This document shows, piece by piece, positions 24,640-36,422 of a stretch of DNA of 64,000 nucleotides. Under the pieces are notes generated by a model. The model ran no database searches. It worked only from the letters and a program-made list of their open reading frames with translations, and was not told the DNA's origin. A program made the position numbers and the translations under genes. The stretch spans positions 558,001 through 622,000 of the forward strand of contig CAWUHX010000081.1 of NCBI GenBank assembly GCA_963922205.1, written 5' to 3'. This DNA comes from Romanomermis culicivorax. Taxonomy: Eukaryota; Nematoda; Enoplea; Mermithida; Mermithidae. How positions within the stretch are numbered: the stretch's first letter is position 1; each line of letters opens with the position of its first letter.

Positions 24640-26537
24640 TTTTCGTTGTATCGTTTGTTTTGTTACTTTATTGTCCAAGATCTTGCATATTTTTGTGACA
24701 CGTGAATGTCTCTTGCACCTCGGCTCATTTAACTGAAAATACGTTTCGACTTTCGCTAATTTATCGGTCAGTAGACGGTGAGTCTCCGCTTATGTCCTCT
24801 GATATGTCTTTACATAGTGCAGGCATAATAAAGGAGAGGTGGATACCACCCACCCGATGTTCGGCTACTTCCTCCAAAAATGTGTCGCCCATCCCCCCCC
24901 CCCCCCCATCCGATATATCACAGTCGTGTCAACTATAACCGAAGTGCCGTTTTTTTCAATCATGAATATACATCATTTGAATCCCTTGATCGCCCCATCG
25001 TGAGGACATGGTTACTCCCCAGATTTTCAAGCTGTTACATATATGATCTAAGTTTGAATAAATTGAATATGTGTTGACTCGCAAAAAATCAAAAAGGGTT
25101 GAGATCATTTTACAAGGCGGAGACGTGGCTTTATACCTTATCCTGTCAAATCTGAGAACCTAGAAAATTTATAATTCGGTAGGAAATAAGATCCTCGACT
25201 GCGGCATTTGTTTGTGTGTTTCAATGCATCAGGTCTAGTTTTAGGTACAGGCTAGAAAAACGGTAACTATTTGCATGACGTAATATGCATTCTATCCGAC
25301 CACTGAACGGCAAGCTTACAATTGGTTGCCAAGTAATCCTAGAATGTTGTGTAGCTTATTTTCTTGATATTGCGGTTTTTATATATCTTCTGCATTTCTT
25401 CTTAAACTTCAATTTTTATGCCTATTTTTTTGTTCAATTATACACAGTGCAATTGTAAATACAAAGGTCTTCGAATAATTTGACTTGGCTCTTTTTCATA
25501 CAGCAGTCCAAGTAAGAGAATCTGGCGTTAAATCTTCGTGACATTCTTGTCTTTCGTATCGTTTGCCAAGAGCGATTTTGAAAACCTGATTGTCTGAAAT
25601 TTAAACCAGAAACTAAAATACTGGACACTGTTTTGTCCGCACAAATCTTTTCACCAAATAGTGAAAGAGGTCAAAAAAATTTTACCAAGTCCATTTTTTC
25701 GTTTAAAAATGACCATGAACAATTTACTTATACATTTTTGAGCCTGTTGACATACTATTGCCATTAGGATCTATTATCAAAAAAGACAAGGCATTCTCCT
25801 GAACAAGAACCGTCATTGGGTAAACTCATGAGTCTGGCTCGAATTGTTTTCCACAGTCAAATTTTTTGAGTCAATGAAACTTCTTGTACTTGAAGTATTA
25901 TTTTCTGCGCATGCAAATCTACGAAGATCCTAGCACATGACATATTAGAGAAATGTATTATTAAAGGATGAATCTTTGGAAATTCGCTAACGGTTGTACT
26001 TCATTTTATTTGAGTATGAAAATATTTTTCAATTTATGAAATAAAAAGTGTATCCACTATTACATTTCCGAGATCAAATGATGACTTATGTAGTTCATAA
26101 GTGTTTAATGCAGAAAATCTGTTGAGGATAAAGAAAATAACAGTTGTTTTATTGATGGGATAGATTCAAAAATTCGTCTGCTGTTTTTTACTCTCTAATT
26201 TTTGATTTTTCAGGGTTTTGAGAAATAATTTTATCATCCCTGCTACTATTTTATCACCATTTGTCAGATTTGTCTACTTATTCAATTGATGAATATTTTT
26301 AATGTGAAAGAAAAGCAAAATAAATTTTAAAAAAATTTTGACATTGACGATAGTTCATGCAAGGAATTATAAAGGCTCAGCTGCTGAAATGACAATGAAA
26401 ATGTTCACATTTTTCATTCTACATCAAAACAGTACAGGCTTTTGAGATGCCTGCTGACTGATCATGAGTCAGTACATCATAATTAATTTAAGTGTACTCC
26501 ATGTGAAAAAGCTGTTGGCTTAAACGGACTATAATGG
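24640..26537. other. Gene-free stretch
   Basis: AT-rich sequence between the RGS gene and a family E element. A run of 11 C at 24893 is followed by CATCCGATAT. The open frames here are short, with no recognisable domain. No element ends were identified. Confidence 0.35.
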
Positions 26538-26908
26538 CATACATGCACATGGGAGGGTTTGGGGTGTCTGGATCCCTAGCAGATTTTTGCTGACCCGCAG
26601 CAGATTCTGCTCCCCAACATTGACCAAAAAGAAATGAAGAGAAACAGGTCATAAGAATGAAGAATATGCCATAGTTTAACGGTTTTTCTGAACAAAGCAT
26701 ACATGATTCCATAGAAGTATATAGCGTTAGAACCTTTAAGAAAGCAGGCCAAGCGAATATTTTCACATATTTAACTAATTTAGATGTAAAAAGTTGCTGG
26801 TTCGATGTTAGAAAACCTTTCTTCTGGTGATCAAGAAAGAAAGAAAAATGTATCCGGCCCCCTGCACTCGCTGACCCCCAGCAGAATTTCCATGCTTTGC
26901 ATGTATGA
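26538..26908 (+). mobile_element. Family E element, copy E2
   Basis: It begins CATACATGCACA and ends TTTGCATGTATG. The flanks TATAATGG and ATAATGG agree apart from one lost base. GACCC(C/G)CAGCAGA words lie near both ends and the centre (CATAGTTTAACGGTTTTTCT) matches copy E1 at 13273-13777. Confidence 0.75.
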
Positions 26909-27228
26909 TAATGGTCCGAACCGATACACAATCAATAGTATTTCATTATTTAACATGCATTGTGTTATTGAGCTCATTTTGAAAACTGCCCATTATTACT
27001 GTATGCTGGTTGGTTCTTGACGTAAATAGTAGTTAAGAGGGCTACGAATTTTCACACGCATAGAACCGGTTTTCTAATCGATTTTTATACTTCATTTTGC
27101 CCGATGTGATTGCGTCAACATTTTTTAGATTCAACGCTGATTCACATTCCACGTTGATATTATCGCCATCTTAACGTATCTACAAGTGCCTTTTTCGCAT
27201 ATCTGGATCAAGCACGAAGAACGACGAT

Positions 27229-30200
27229 ATGCAGCTATTTCTAAAATTTAGTTTCTTACTTTGCATCGTCGTTATTTCCTTGATCGACGCCAAAAGAGGC
27301 GGTAGCGGCGGAGGCGGCGGTGGAAGTCGAGGAGGTGGTGGCGGCTTCGGCCGCGGTGGCGGTAGTCCCACCGGTGGCGGTGGTAGTATTTCCAGAGGCG
27401 GCGCCGTTGGTGGTGAGCTCAATGTTATAACTTCTATTGAGAAAACCCCAGAAGGAAACAAATGACTCGCTAAAGTTTTCGTAGTATTCAAATTATGAAA
27501 AAATGATCACATATTTTGTAATTTTTGCCTGATTTTATTTCGGTGTCGCTGTCATCAAATCTCTAGATTAGAGATACGTATCAATTGAATTTCCAACTGC
27601 CTGTATTCTGATTACATTCTATTTATTACAAAGTGTAGATTTGGTCAGACTTTCTGAAAATAAACTAAAAGAAAATAGACAAAAAAAGGTTTGATTTTTA
27701 TCGAAAAATATGGAATTTCTGAATAAAAATTTAATTTTTTCATATTTTCTGTAAATTCCGGCAAAAATTTAAAATTTTAAACTATTTTTCTATAATGTGT
27801 AGATTGAAAATAGATTGAAAATGAAAATTCTAATGGAACAATTTTCAAATTTGTAGGTGGTGGTATAAACGCCGGCCCCGGAAGACCAGTTGGTGGTGGT
27901 GGTACATTCGGCGCTAATAGTGGCGGCTTTCGACCGGCGTCCGGCGGTTTCGCTCCGAGTCGCGGGTAAGTTTCCAAAGTTTTTTTAGAAAAAATCAAGC
28001 GTGAATTGTTTCCCCATGAATCTATTTATATGCATTTTATTTTTTAAAGAAGATAGAATATCTACACTAAAAAATGCTATGTCTGTAACGAAAAGAAAAA
28101 AAGAAATTTGCCATGAAATAAAGGCTTGAATCCTCTTTGCGTCCAAAGTTTTAGTGTTTTTTCATTCTGTTAACGAGCTTGTACTTGTGAAAAGAAAACG
28201 TAGCCGGTTCACATAAATGAGTCATTATTGATGCCATATACTAAAAGCATAAAATGAATTGGCGCGCATCATTTTAACTAAACTTCTAAAAATTCTTAGA
28301 ATATGCTTATCGATCTTAACAGTTTACTTCGAGAAATAGAAAAACACTGAATACTCATTATTGAAAGTATGCAAATTAGTAATTCGCTCGTTTACATGAA
28401 TTTCCTCCCGTTTTTATTTTATTTCTTTTCAATATTGGTTCTTTGAACAACCTTAGCTGAATTTTTTCACTCTTGTGTTGTTTCTTTTTTATTTTTCAGA
28501 TTGAGCACAACGTCGAAAGTTGTTCTAGCTGGAGTAGCCGGAGCCGCGCTGGGCGCAGGAACCTACGCATTGATTAGTAGCGCGAATTCGAGATATCGTT
28601 CGCCCGATACAGGTCTCACCTACTATTACGGCGACAGATATTATAGTCCTAGCAGATCAGTAAGCGGATAACTGTTGGAATTATTTCTCTTTAGTTGGTT
28701 TTTGCATTTATTGCAATTTTATGCAAAGATAGTCGGTAATTTTTTTCGTCATAACTTGAAAATATGTTTTGAAACTAACGAAATGAACGGCAACATTTAG
28801 CGAATCATGAAAAATTTCATCCTTCTAGGACATTTCTTGCTTACATGTACAGAGTGTAAGGAAATTATAGTCCCCCCCCCCAAAAAAAATCGACTCGTGG
28901 ATGCGATAGAGAAAATTTAAAACCAAGGCCCTGTAGAGCATTCAATTCTGCGTCGAATGGTGATTTTTTTAAAAAACAATTTTTACGGCCTGAAATTTCA
29001 TTGATCAAAAATTAAACATAGTCCAAATTTTGAATTTTCACAAATTTGAATCAATTCAAAACATTGTACTACCACCATCGGCTTCGCGGACCTGTCTTGA
29101 ACGTTCGGGCATTGAGCACAGCAGACTTTCGAATAATTTCATTCCATATTATAGTTCATTTATTACCGTATTTAAATTTTCCAACAATATTTTCCAATAA
29201 TAGCGACCAATTTCGGATTATGCGATTCCATGTGCATGAGCCTTTCAATTTTGTCTTTCACAATTTCACCAAGATTTTCGATCGGATTCAAATCTGGACT
29301 ATTGCCCGGCGAAAGATCGTTGCCCCAGGAATGAATTCCTTTACTTTTGAGAAAGCTTGAGTTTTATAAGCCTTATTAGTAATATTAAACAAAAACTAAA
29401 TTTTCTAAGTGATTGTCTTTGCTGTCACGTTTTAATGTGATTACACACTATCCGACCCGGAATCCAATGCTGTACAATGCGCTACATTTCCTGTATCGCA
29501 TCTGTAAGTCGATTTTTGGAACCTATCGTTTCGTGCCACCCTGTAGAAAGTGTGGCATTTCGTAGATCAGCATGCACGGAAAAATTTTAGATGCAGGAAA
29601 TCTGCTTGATACTAAAAAACAAATTTTACCTTCTGACCTTGAAAACTCGATAATGTTTCTAAATGTTAGTGGGAATCATACATGCAACGGAGCACGAGGT
29701 CTGGGCAGAGGGGTCTCAGAAGGAAAAAAATAGATTTTTTCGATAAAAAAGTTCGAAAAAAAGTTCAAAAAATAGTAATTTTTTCTAAAAAGACCGAAAA
29801 AATGTATTCATAAGCGCCGAGAAAATTGAAGTTTTTGACCTTTTGTTTGTGCAAAAATTGACATTTTTCAGTATTTTTTCGACCAAAAGTATCAGGGTCC
29901 CTACCGCTACCATTGCTAGCCATAGGATTGGAAAACCCTAGGCGATCTTCCAATAACCAGCCATATGGTCGAAGATTTCTGGGGGGTTACCATAGCACTT
30001 CCTCCCCGTACATGTATGATGGGAATTCTTTTGCTTTTGAAAAATTCTGAAATTGGGGAAATTCCAAATACTTCATAATTTAATACTCCACGACTTGATT
30101 TCACACTTGTTGACCCTTTTTTCAACGCCATCATTTACGATGTTCGGTATGATTCGTTCAATATTTCGCATTCGTCTTTTCTCGTGGCCAGATTCCATCA

Positions 30201-32956
30201 AATATATTTAATTCTTCTTCCAGGGAATCATCAAGTGCACATATAAAGTACCCGAAAACGACACAAAATTAAATTTATATTACGATAAGAATAACTCGTC
30301 GAAAGTCACGGAGATCATTTACGAGTAAACATTTGTTTTACGTACAGAAATTCAAGACGCCCTGATCTAAATATTTTTCAGATGTCGATTAAACGATCAA
30401 GTATGCTGCGGCCTCGAATGTTGCCCCAATCCGGCGATTACTACAGCTAAAAGAGAAGAAAAAAGCGGGATGTCGTGGTGGGCAGGCTTGTGAGCTGCTT
30501 TTGGGTTATTGATTTTCCGCTGATCATGGAACTTTCGCCTTGGCACTTGCATGTCTTTTTTATTACCTAACATGCTATCATCTGGTCGAAAAACTAATCT
30601 TTGTTTTTTGAATATTTGTAGCTTTTGTGTGCTGTTTGTGATTTTTGTGATGAAGATGCAAAATTTGGCATTCGGAGCCATGTTCTCTCTCGTGGCCATT
30701 TTTTAAAGCTAGGCATTTTTCGGAAACTTAGAATTGGTACAGGGTGAGCCAAAAAAGCGACCGATGCTGACTTTCATAGCTTTCGCATGGATGAAGCTTT
30801 TTTAATGCGGATTGCTGCATTAGGATCCTCTATTTGTCTTTGCTTTAAAGGTCAAGTGTTATGCTCTTAACCTTTTTGGTTTTTACGTGAACATGAATTT
30901 CGTAAAAGTGATCGTTTTCTAGAAAGTAAAAGTTGTAAAATCAAGGTAAGATTTGTCCTATTGTGAAAAAAGTTTTTTAAGGTTGTTTACACTCCAGAAT
31001 ACTTTAAAACTCACCCAGATTTGTAATTTACACGTAATTTAAAGTCATCAGTTTCTTGTTTCAATATGGGCAAAATTTCGCCAAAATCAAGAGCTTTTGT
31101 TTTAAAATTGGGAAAAAAACAAAATCGAAGCAAATTCAATTCTGCCATTTACCATTTAGTTCCAAAAACTATTAAAATTAGTGTCGAAGCAGAAAAGAAA
31201 CGACTCTCTTGTAGTTTTCAGCTGTTATATGGTTCTTATGATTGAATCTATTTAACTTTTTTCTGTTATAAAACATGTTAATTTTTGTCAATTTGTTTTT
31301 GTTTTTTTCAAAAGAATCGACGTTTAGTATTTTTGATTCTAGTCAATCAATATTTGAGCAATCTGGCTGAAACTTTGCTGTTTTCATGCTGGACGTTTAT
31401 CTTTCGACGGCAGCAAACCGAATTGAATAGGCTCCATCCACTCGAAAGCTGTGAAAGTTAGCACCGGTCGCCTGTTTTTTGGCTCACCTTATGTCCACGC
31501 TTTTTGTAGTAACATTCAAAGCGCGTTATTTACATTTTCCGACGTTTTAAATTTTCTACAAATTATTCAAATTTCCGTAGCTGTTCCTAATTTAATTTAG
31601 GAATAAAGCCGGATAAAAAGTTTTTTCTCAGTTCTTCACATTTTTTGTGAAAGTTGGTCGACAAACGTGACTATTCCGAATTTTCTATTCTTAGTATGAT
31701 GTTAACAAAAATTGTTAATTAAAAAAATATATATCTGTTGATCGGAAAAGGAATGAGCTTATTTTAGTTTTAACGCAGAGCGTAAATTGTAAAACGCAGC
31801 ATATCAAATCTAAATATGTGATAAATTTGAAAATTTTAAAATCTGGTCGCAAGTAGCATGCGCTCGGTTTTTCCAGAGAAAAGCAATACCTCTCAAAATT
31901 TCTTTATACTTAGTGTGTTGCAAGAATAAAGCAGATTTTCAAATTCGAAATTGTTGATCACCCATAAAGTAGCTAGATTTCACAGGAGCTGTTGATTACT
32001 GCATGAAAACACAACCTTGTCGTGGAAGATCTACTATTCAAATACTTCACAGTAAGAAAATCTATTTTAAATGATCTAGATACCATCAGTCTACAATTTA
32101 TAAAAATATCCTTCTTAAATTGTATTTTGAGAAAATCTAGGTGCGATGATCCCGACAAAGGTCAAGATCAAAAGATTGCTTTCAGTTATGTGGATTCGAC
32201 TCAAAAGAAGGCGAATTTTTTGGAGTTTACGATTCTTTATCTTTACGGTAGTCTTGAAAGTTTGATGTTCGAGGCATGTTCGCCAGCATGTACAAAAGAA
32301 CAACTTTCCATAAGAATTTAAAGACATTCAAGAATTTCGAATGAAGAAGTTTTCTTTAAATTCACAAATTTGTAGAAATTTTTGGTCGAAGGTGGATGCA
32401 AATTTCAAAACCTCACATACTCTCGAAGTCTAGAGAAGTGATGTAATAATTACTTCAAAATCTGATTTTACAAGCACAAAATGGCTATCAAATTAATTCA
32501 ACATAGTCGACTGAAAGTAAATTTATTCATTGCAAATTGCAAAATTAAGGCCATGCTTGCACGTCACAGCTTTTTTGCTTTTGTATAAACTTTTCAAATT
32601 TCAGGTTGATCGCCATTTTGTGCATCGGCTTGATTGGCGGCGTCGGCTATTGTGTTTATAGCCAAGTTAGAAAATCTGCGGTCCAAAATGAAAACAATTA
32701 CAACGACGGCCAAGCCAGTTATACAGTCTACCCTGCTCAACAGCAACCTCAATATCAGCAGCAGCAAGCGGCATACCCGACGAACCAGGGTTGGGACGGC
32801 GCCGCGCCCGCCTACTCGCAGCAAACGGGCTTTTACGGCGAACAACAACCGCCGTCTTACCCAACGGTCACGACGCATACTCCTCAAAGCTACCCGCCAG
32901 GGCCGCCTGTCCAAAATTACGGGTTCAACGCTCAATCTTACCCTAAATATCCGTGA
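27229..32956 (+). CDS. Secreted-type Gly-rich, CX-module single-pass membrane protein
   Basis: Six exons join in frame: 27229-27412, 27857-27965, 28500-28659, 30224-30324, 30382-30489, 32605-32956, giving 337 residues. Residues 1-21 form a signal peptide (LLCIVVISLIDA), 23-97 are Gly-rich, and 104-125 are a Gly/Ala-rich hydrophobic stretch. A CX module spans about 138-200, with single cysteines at 156 and 186 and then CCGLECC at 193-199. Residues 217-239 form a transmembrane segment, followed by a cytoplasmic tail rich in Gln, Pro and Tyr with PPSYP-type motifs. The CX module is a nematode-typical extracellular domain of unknown function; the overall plan also recalls Shisa-like adaptors. Function is unknown. 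Introns 3 and 5 contain Tc1/mariner and family A elements. The ATG at 27229 is chosen for the signal peptide. Confidence 0.85.
28850..29543 (-). mobile_element. Tc1/mariner relic in intron 3 of the CX-module gene
   Basis: Flanked by TA on both sides (28848-28849, 29544-29545). The ends CAGAGTGTAAGGAAATTATA and the inverted CAGGGTGGCACGAAACGATA are related. The minus strand keeps a transposase piece (see next entry). The element lies antisense to the host gene. Confidence 0.7.
29172..29339 (-). pseudogene. Tc1/mariner transposase fragment with SPDLNPIE motif
   Basis: The minus strand reads WGNDLSPGNSPDLNPIENLG, followed by a helix EIVKDKIERLMHME. NSPDLNPIEN is the hallmark around the second catalytic Asp of Tc1-type DDE transposases. 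A stop follows at 29172, and upstream the frame is broken by stops and shifts, so this is a dead copy. Confidence 0.8.
29677..30018 (+). mobile_element. Family A element, copy A4
   Basis: It starts CATACATGCAACGG and ends CCCCGTACATGTATG. The flanks GTGGGAAT (29669-29676) and ATGGGAAT (30019-30026) form an 8-bp duplication with one mismatch. The body, with GGATTGGAAAACCCTAGG and AAGCGCCGAGAAAATTGA, matches the other family A copies. It lies in intron 3 of the CX-module gene. Confidence 0.8.
30740..31489. mobile_element. Mariner-type non-autonomous element, copy 1 (CX gene intron 5)
   Basis: The left end, after TA, is CAGGGTGAGCCAAAAAAGCG; the right end is the inverted CGCCTGTTTTTTGGCTCACC followed by TA. 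A second copy at 45576-46249 shares both the ends and the interior (GATGAAG.TTT, AGTTGTCCTATTGTGAAAAA-like sequence). The TA flank and the GGGTG terminus fit Tc1/mariner. No intact transposase is visible. Confidence 0.75.
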
Positions 32957-35900
32957 CTTGTTAAATATCGAACGATCGCCACCAAATTAGAATTATTCAG
33001 AAACGCCGGTTTACCCGTGAAAGATTACGCAATAACGAATATCATTGGACCAACAGTTTCCGATTATGTCATAGTCAAAACTTTTCATTGCTTGCTTTTC
33101 TAGTTTGAACATGACATGCAGTTGATAGTCGATCATCATGTCCTAGTTTTGCATATTTTGCGGAGGAAGTTAAACATGCGAATTTGAGAATATGCAATAA
33201 TTTTTGGAACTTTCCTGTTTTCGATGTTGCAAGGCATCATTTTGAATTTCAATCTGTTTGTCTCGTATTTCTCAGATGAAGGCGCCATGATCGTAACTTG
33301 CCCTGTAAATTTCTGACAGAATGATCAAAAATATAGTGATTCAATGCTGATATGCCAAAGAATTTTTTCACCAAGTTTTTATGTATCGTTGAATTTTTAA
33401 ATTTCTTGGCTTATGGGTCTCGTGTAGATACACTTCTTACATCGGAAAACTGAAAAATCTATTCAACCATAATAACGGTCTACGAAAATTTTGATTTTCT
33501 GACGTGTTATACTCGACCTACCAATAAATTCTGAAGTTCGTACGCTTGAGTGACTTAGCAATTTAGTGTTATTGATCAACCTTTCTTTAGGTGTCATGCC
33601 GGAACTGATTTCTCACTTTTTATATTGGTTGTGATTAGTAATTCGTTTTTATACGATGTCCATTTTTGATTATTTTCTATATTTTTATAAAGTTCAAATG
33701 TTGCGATATGAATTATTTTACATATCCTGGTCTAGATCTCGTCTATTTCCTTACACTTGTAATATCGCTATTTTGATGGCTTGTTAAGTTAATATAGTTC
33801 ATCTTGGAATGGCAGATGCAGCGTAAGTTCTACTAAAAAACAGCGCTCATCAAGAGCATTAAAAAATTTTTTATTTATAGATTTCTTTGTCCCAAGGCTA
33901 CAGTGAGTCTGCACCTGTGTAATCTACGCTGTTTCCGTATATGAACAGCATAGAAATTCTATCTGTGGTCGGCCAGCGCAGGAGTTTGGTGGACTTAAAT
34001 TTTTTTCATACTCAAGCAATATATTGCTAGGCACTCCAATCTGTTGGGAGCCAGCAGGAATCTGCCAAGGGTCAGACCCCCTCTACAATTCCCTACACGT
34101 ATGTATGAGCTGTTATCAGTCTCCAATCCAGTGATCGACCGGCTTGAAAAGTTGACGGGCCTGAGACCACCCGGTGGGCCTTTTTTCTTATGGAAAGATG
34201 ACACATCAAATAAACTATTACTCTCTCTAAGGCAGTAATATTGCAATTCACCACAGGTGAGAAGTTTCGCTTTATTTTTTTACAACCAGTAATGTCAAAA
34301 GTTTGGACGCACTGATATCGTTGAACTAGAATCTATATTTTTTCTTTACATAAAAATTGATGGACACTTTTGTATCTGCGCGGACTCGGGCTGATCGGAA
34401 ATAAGATTCAAATTATATGTATCATGTAAGCATAATTTTTTGGACTTCTTTATACTTCATGACTGATGTACCGGTCGGAGTTTCAACAAACGCAGCCTTG
34501 CTACAGATCTTGCGACAATTTCAATAATCTTAAAATCGTTGAAAAAAGTAATCATCAAGGAGTATGTATCAAGAAGGAAAAATTTATTGAATCGAGTCAA
34601 CGGGCCTTCGGTAATTCTGAACATAAGTTCGGCTGTAACCGCTGCATCGATCATCTCAAAATGAATGAAGCATACGTCATAGCATCTGTGGAAAATCCAA
34701 CTCAAAGTTCTTGCTTAGACGAGAATCCTAACCCTTCTCAGGTGGTCTAACAGAACTTATGGATCTACGTGATGATAGGTGGCACAGATTTTGGACAAAA
34801 AGACAGATATCAACGACTGGATGTCAACTCTTCGAGTAGAAGAAATGCCAAGATTCCCGATAACAATGAAGAAGAAATAGAGATCCACTCCTTTCAGAGC
34901 AATGAATTTTGTTTTAGTCCTTCAATCGGCCAGAATGCATTTACGATCTCGCCAACTTTCAAGCATAATGCCAATAAATTATGCAGGTTTAATGACACGG
35001 TTTGAAAATGCGGCTGTTCATTATCAAAAATGTAGAAATTGTATTGGTGCGGAATAAACTGGTTCAATGCCTACATCTTTATGATTCTTCATATCACCTC
35101 CCTTTTTTGGCAGTTATTTCTGCATGATGAGTTTAAACTATAGTCATAAGTGGAGCACACCTGAGGAAGCAAAGTGTATACTTTAATGTTTAACGAGTTT
35201 AAAGGTAATATTGATTTCAATTGACCGAGATTTAATTTTAATTGACTACAGAGTTTATACTGCGGAGTTGGGATATATCTCACTGCTATAGAACGCTGAT
35301 CTGATTGCCCATTTTATTTGCTCGTACTGACTGTTGTGAAGAGGAAGATGATCAAAATCTAAAAGTGCGGTGCACCAATATTCAGTAAATATGAAAAACT
35401 AGCTATGACTTTCATCCCATTGACTCAAGGAGAAAATCCTAGAAGTTAATCAGCTGGTGATCTTGAGCTCACTATTCCTACAACTACTCACACCAACTAG
35501 GGAAACAAAATGCTGATAGTATTTCGTTTCAGGTTGAATGTATTCGATTTCTGGCAGCTTTTTGTTACATACTTATCATACGGGCCAGTAGCTTGGCCCG
35601 ATCCGGGCTCGATGGAAAATGTGGGTTTTAGTTGATTGCTGCATTTATCTCATGCGTGCGAGAAGAGGCAAATTATTCTATCCGCGCATTTTTTTCCTTT
35701 CCACAACTTTTTGCTTTTCTGTTTCCTTATCATTGATATCGTTTCAATTATTTGATCTTTTCATCTTTCTGAAAGTCACACAATCTGAGCATGCGGAATC
35801 ATTATGTTTTTTATGCTTTTCGTTTTAGTATCTATTAAAGGACCATATGATGCTTGATGAATTGTGCCCACTTCATGATCCACTTTCATGAAAAATCAGA

Positions 35901-36422
35901 GCTAAACCACTAGTTGTTTTGTGCCTATGAAACAACTAATGAATTTTCATCTGCTCTGTAAATACTAAACAGTTTTGTAGGAAATCGCACAATAAATATA
36001 TTTTGCGGAACACCATAATAACTACTATGACACGCGCGTTCAATTGTACATGTCGAAAAATTTACACGAATAAACGAAAATCAAAAAAGTGTTATATACC
36101 TCGTCAAAAAAAAACAGAAATTTTCCTCCTACCTGCAGTTTTTAAAAATTTAGCCCGGATCAACTAATACTATAGGTATGGCGGAAGCAAATCTCAAAAA
36201 ACTATACGAAAAGACGCTTGTTAGCTTGAGAATTTACAGAAAATGTCGTGGTGTCTGAAATTCAAGACTATACATTTACAACGTTCTCGCAAATATTGAC
36301 AAAAAATCTGTTGCAAAAGTCGCATAGCATAATTCAAAATTGACTTTCTTACGAAAACTCCATTTCCAATAGTCTATGAATATCTCTATGCGACTTCTGA
36401 TTTTTGATTATGCCTGCACATT
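32957..36422. other. Gene-poor stretch between convergent genes
   Basis: Apart from the possible coding stretch at 34466-35005 and a family E-like scrap ending ACACGTATGTATG at 34108, no feature was recognised. The flanking genes converge on this region, so their 3' untranslated sequences should lie here. Confidence 0.35.
34466..35005 (+). pseudogene. Possible coding stretch interrupted by one stop, unrecognised
   Basis: Two open frames, 34466-34750 and 34769-35005, lie in the same frame and are separated by a single in-frame TAA plus five codons. The combined product would be about 178 residues, hydrophilic, with several cysteines (CYRSCDN, GCNRCIDHLK) and an acidic stretch DNNEEEIEIHSF. 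No family was recognised. It could be a decayed gene, an exon set with unseen splicing (AACAG lies just before NLWIYV), or chance. No splice pattern is convincing. Confidence 0.2.

Noticed and set aside
24880-25077. Pro-rich frame at the C run
   Set aside because: It results from an 11-C homopolymer and has no other support.
27180-27491. Pro-rich minus-strand frame
   Set aside because: It is the antisense of the Gly-rich exon of the CX-module gene.
32594-32935. Arg-rich minus-strand frame and second plus-strand frame over 32606-32990
   Set aside because: They are shadows of the last exon of the CX-module gene.
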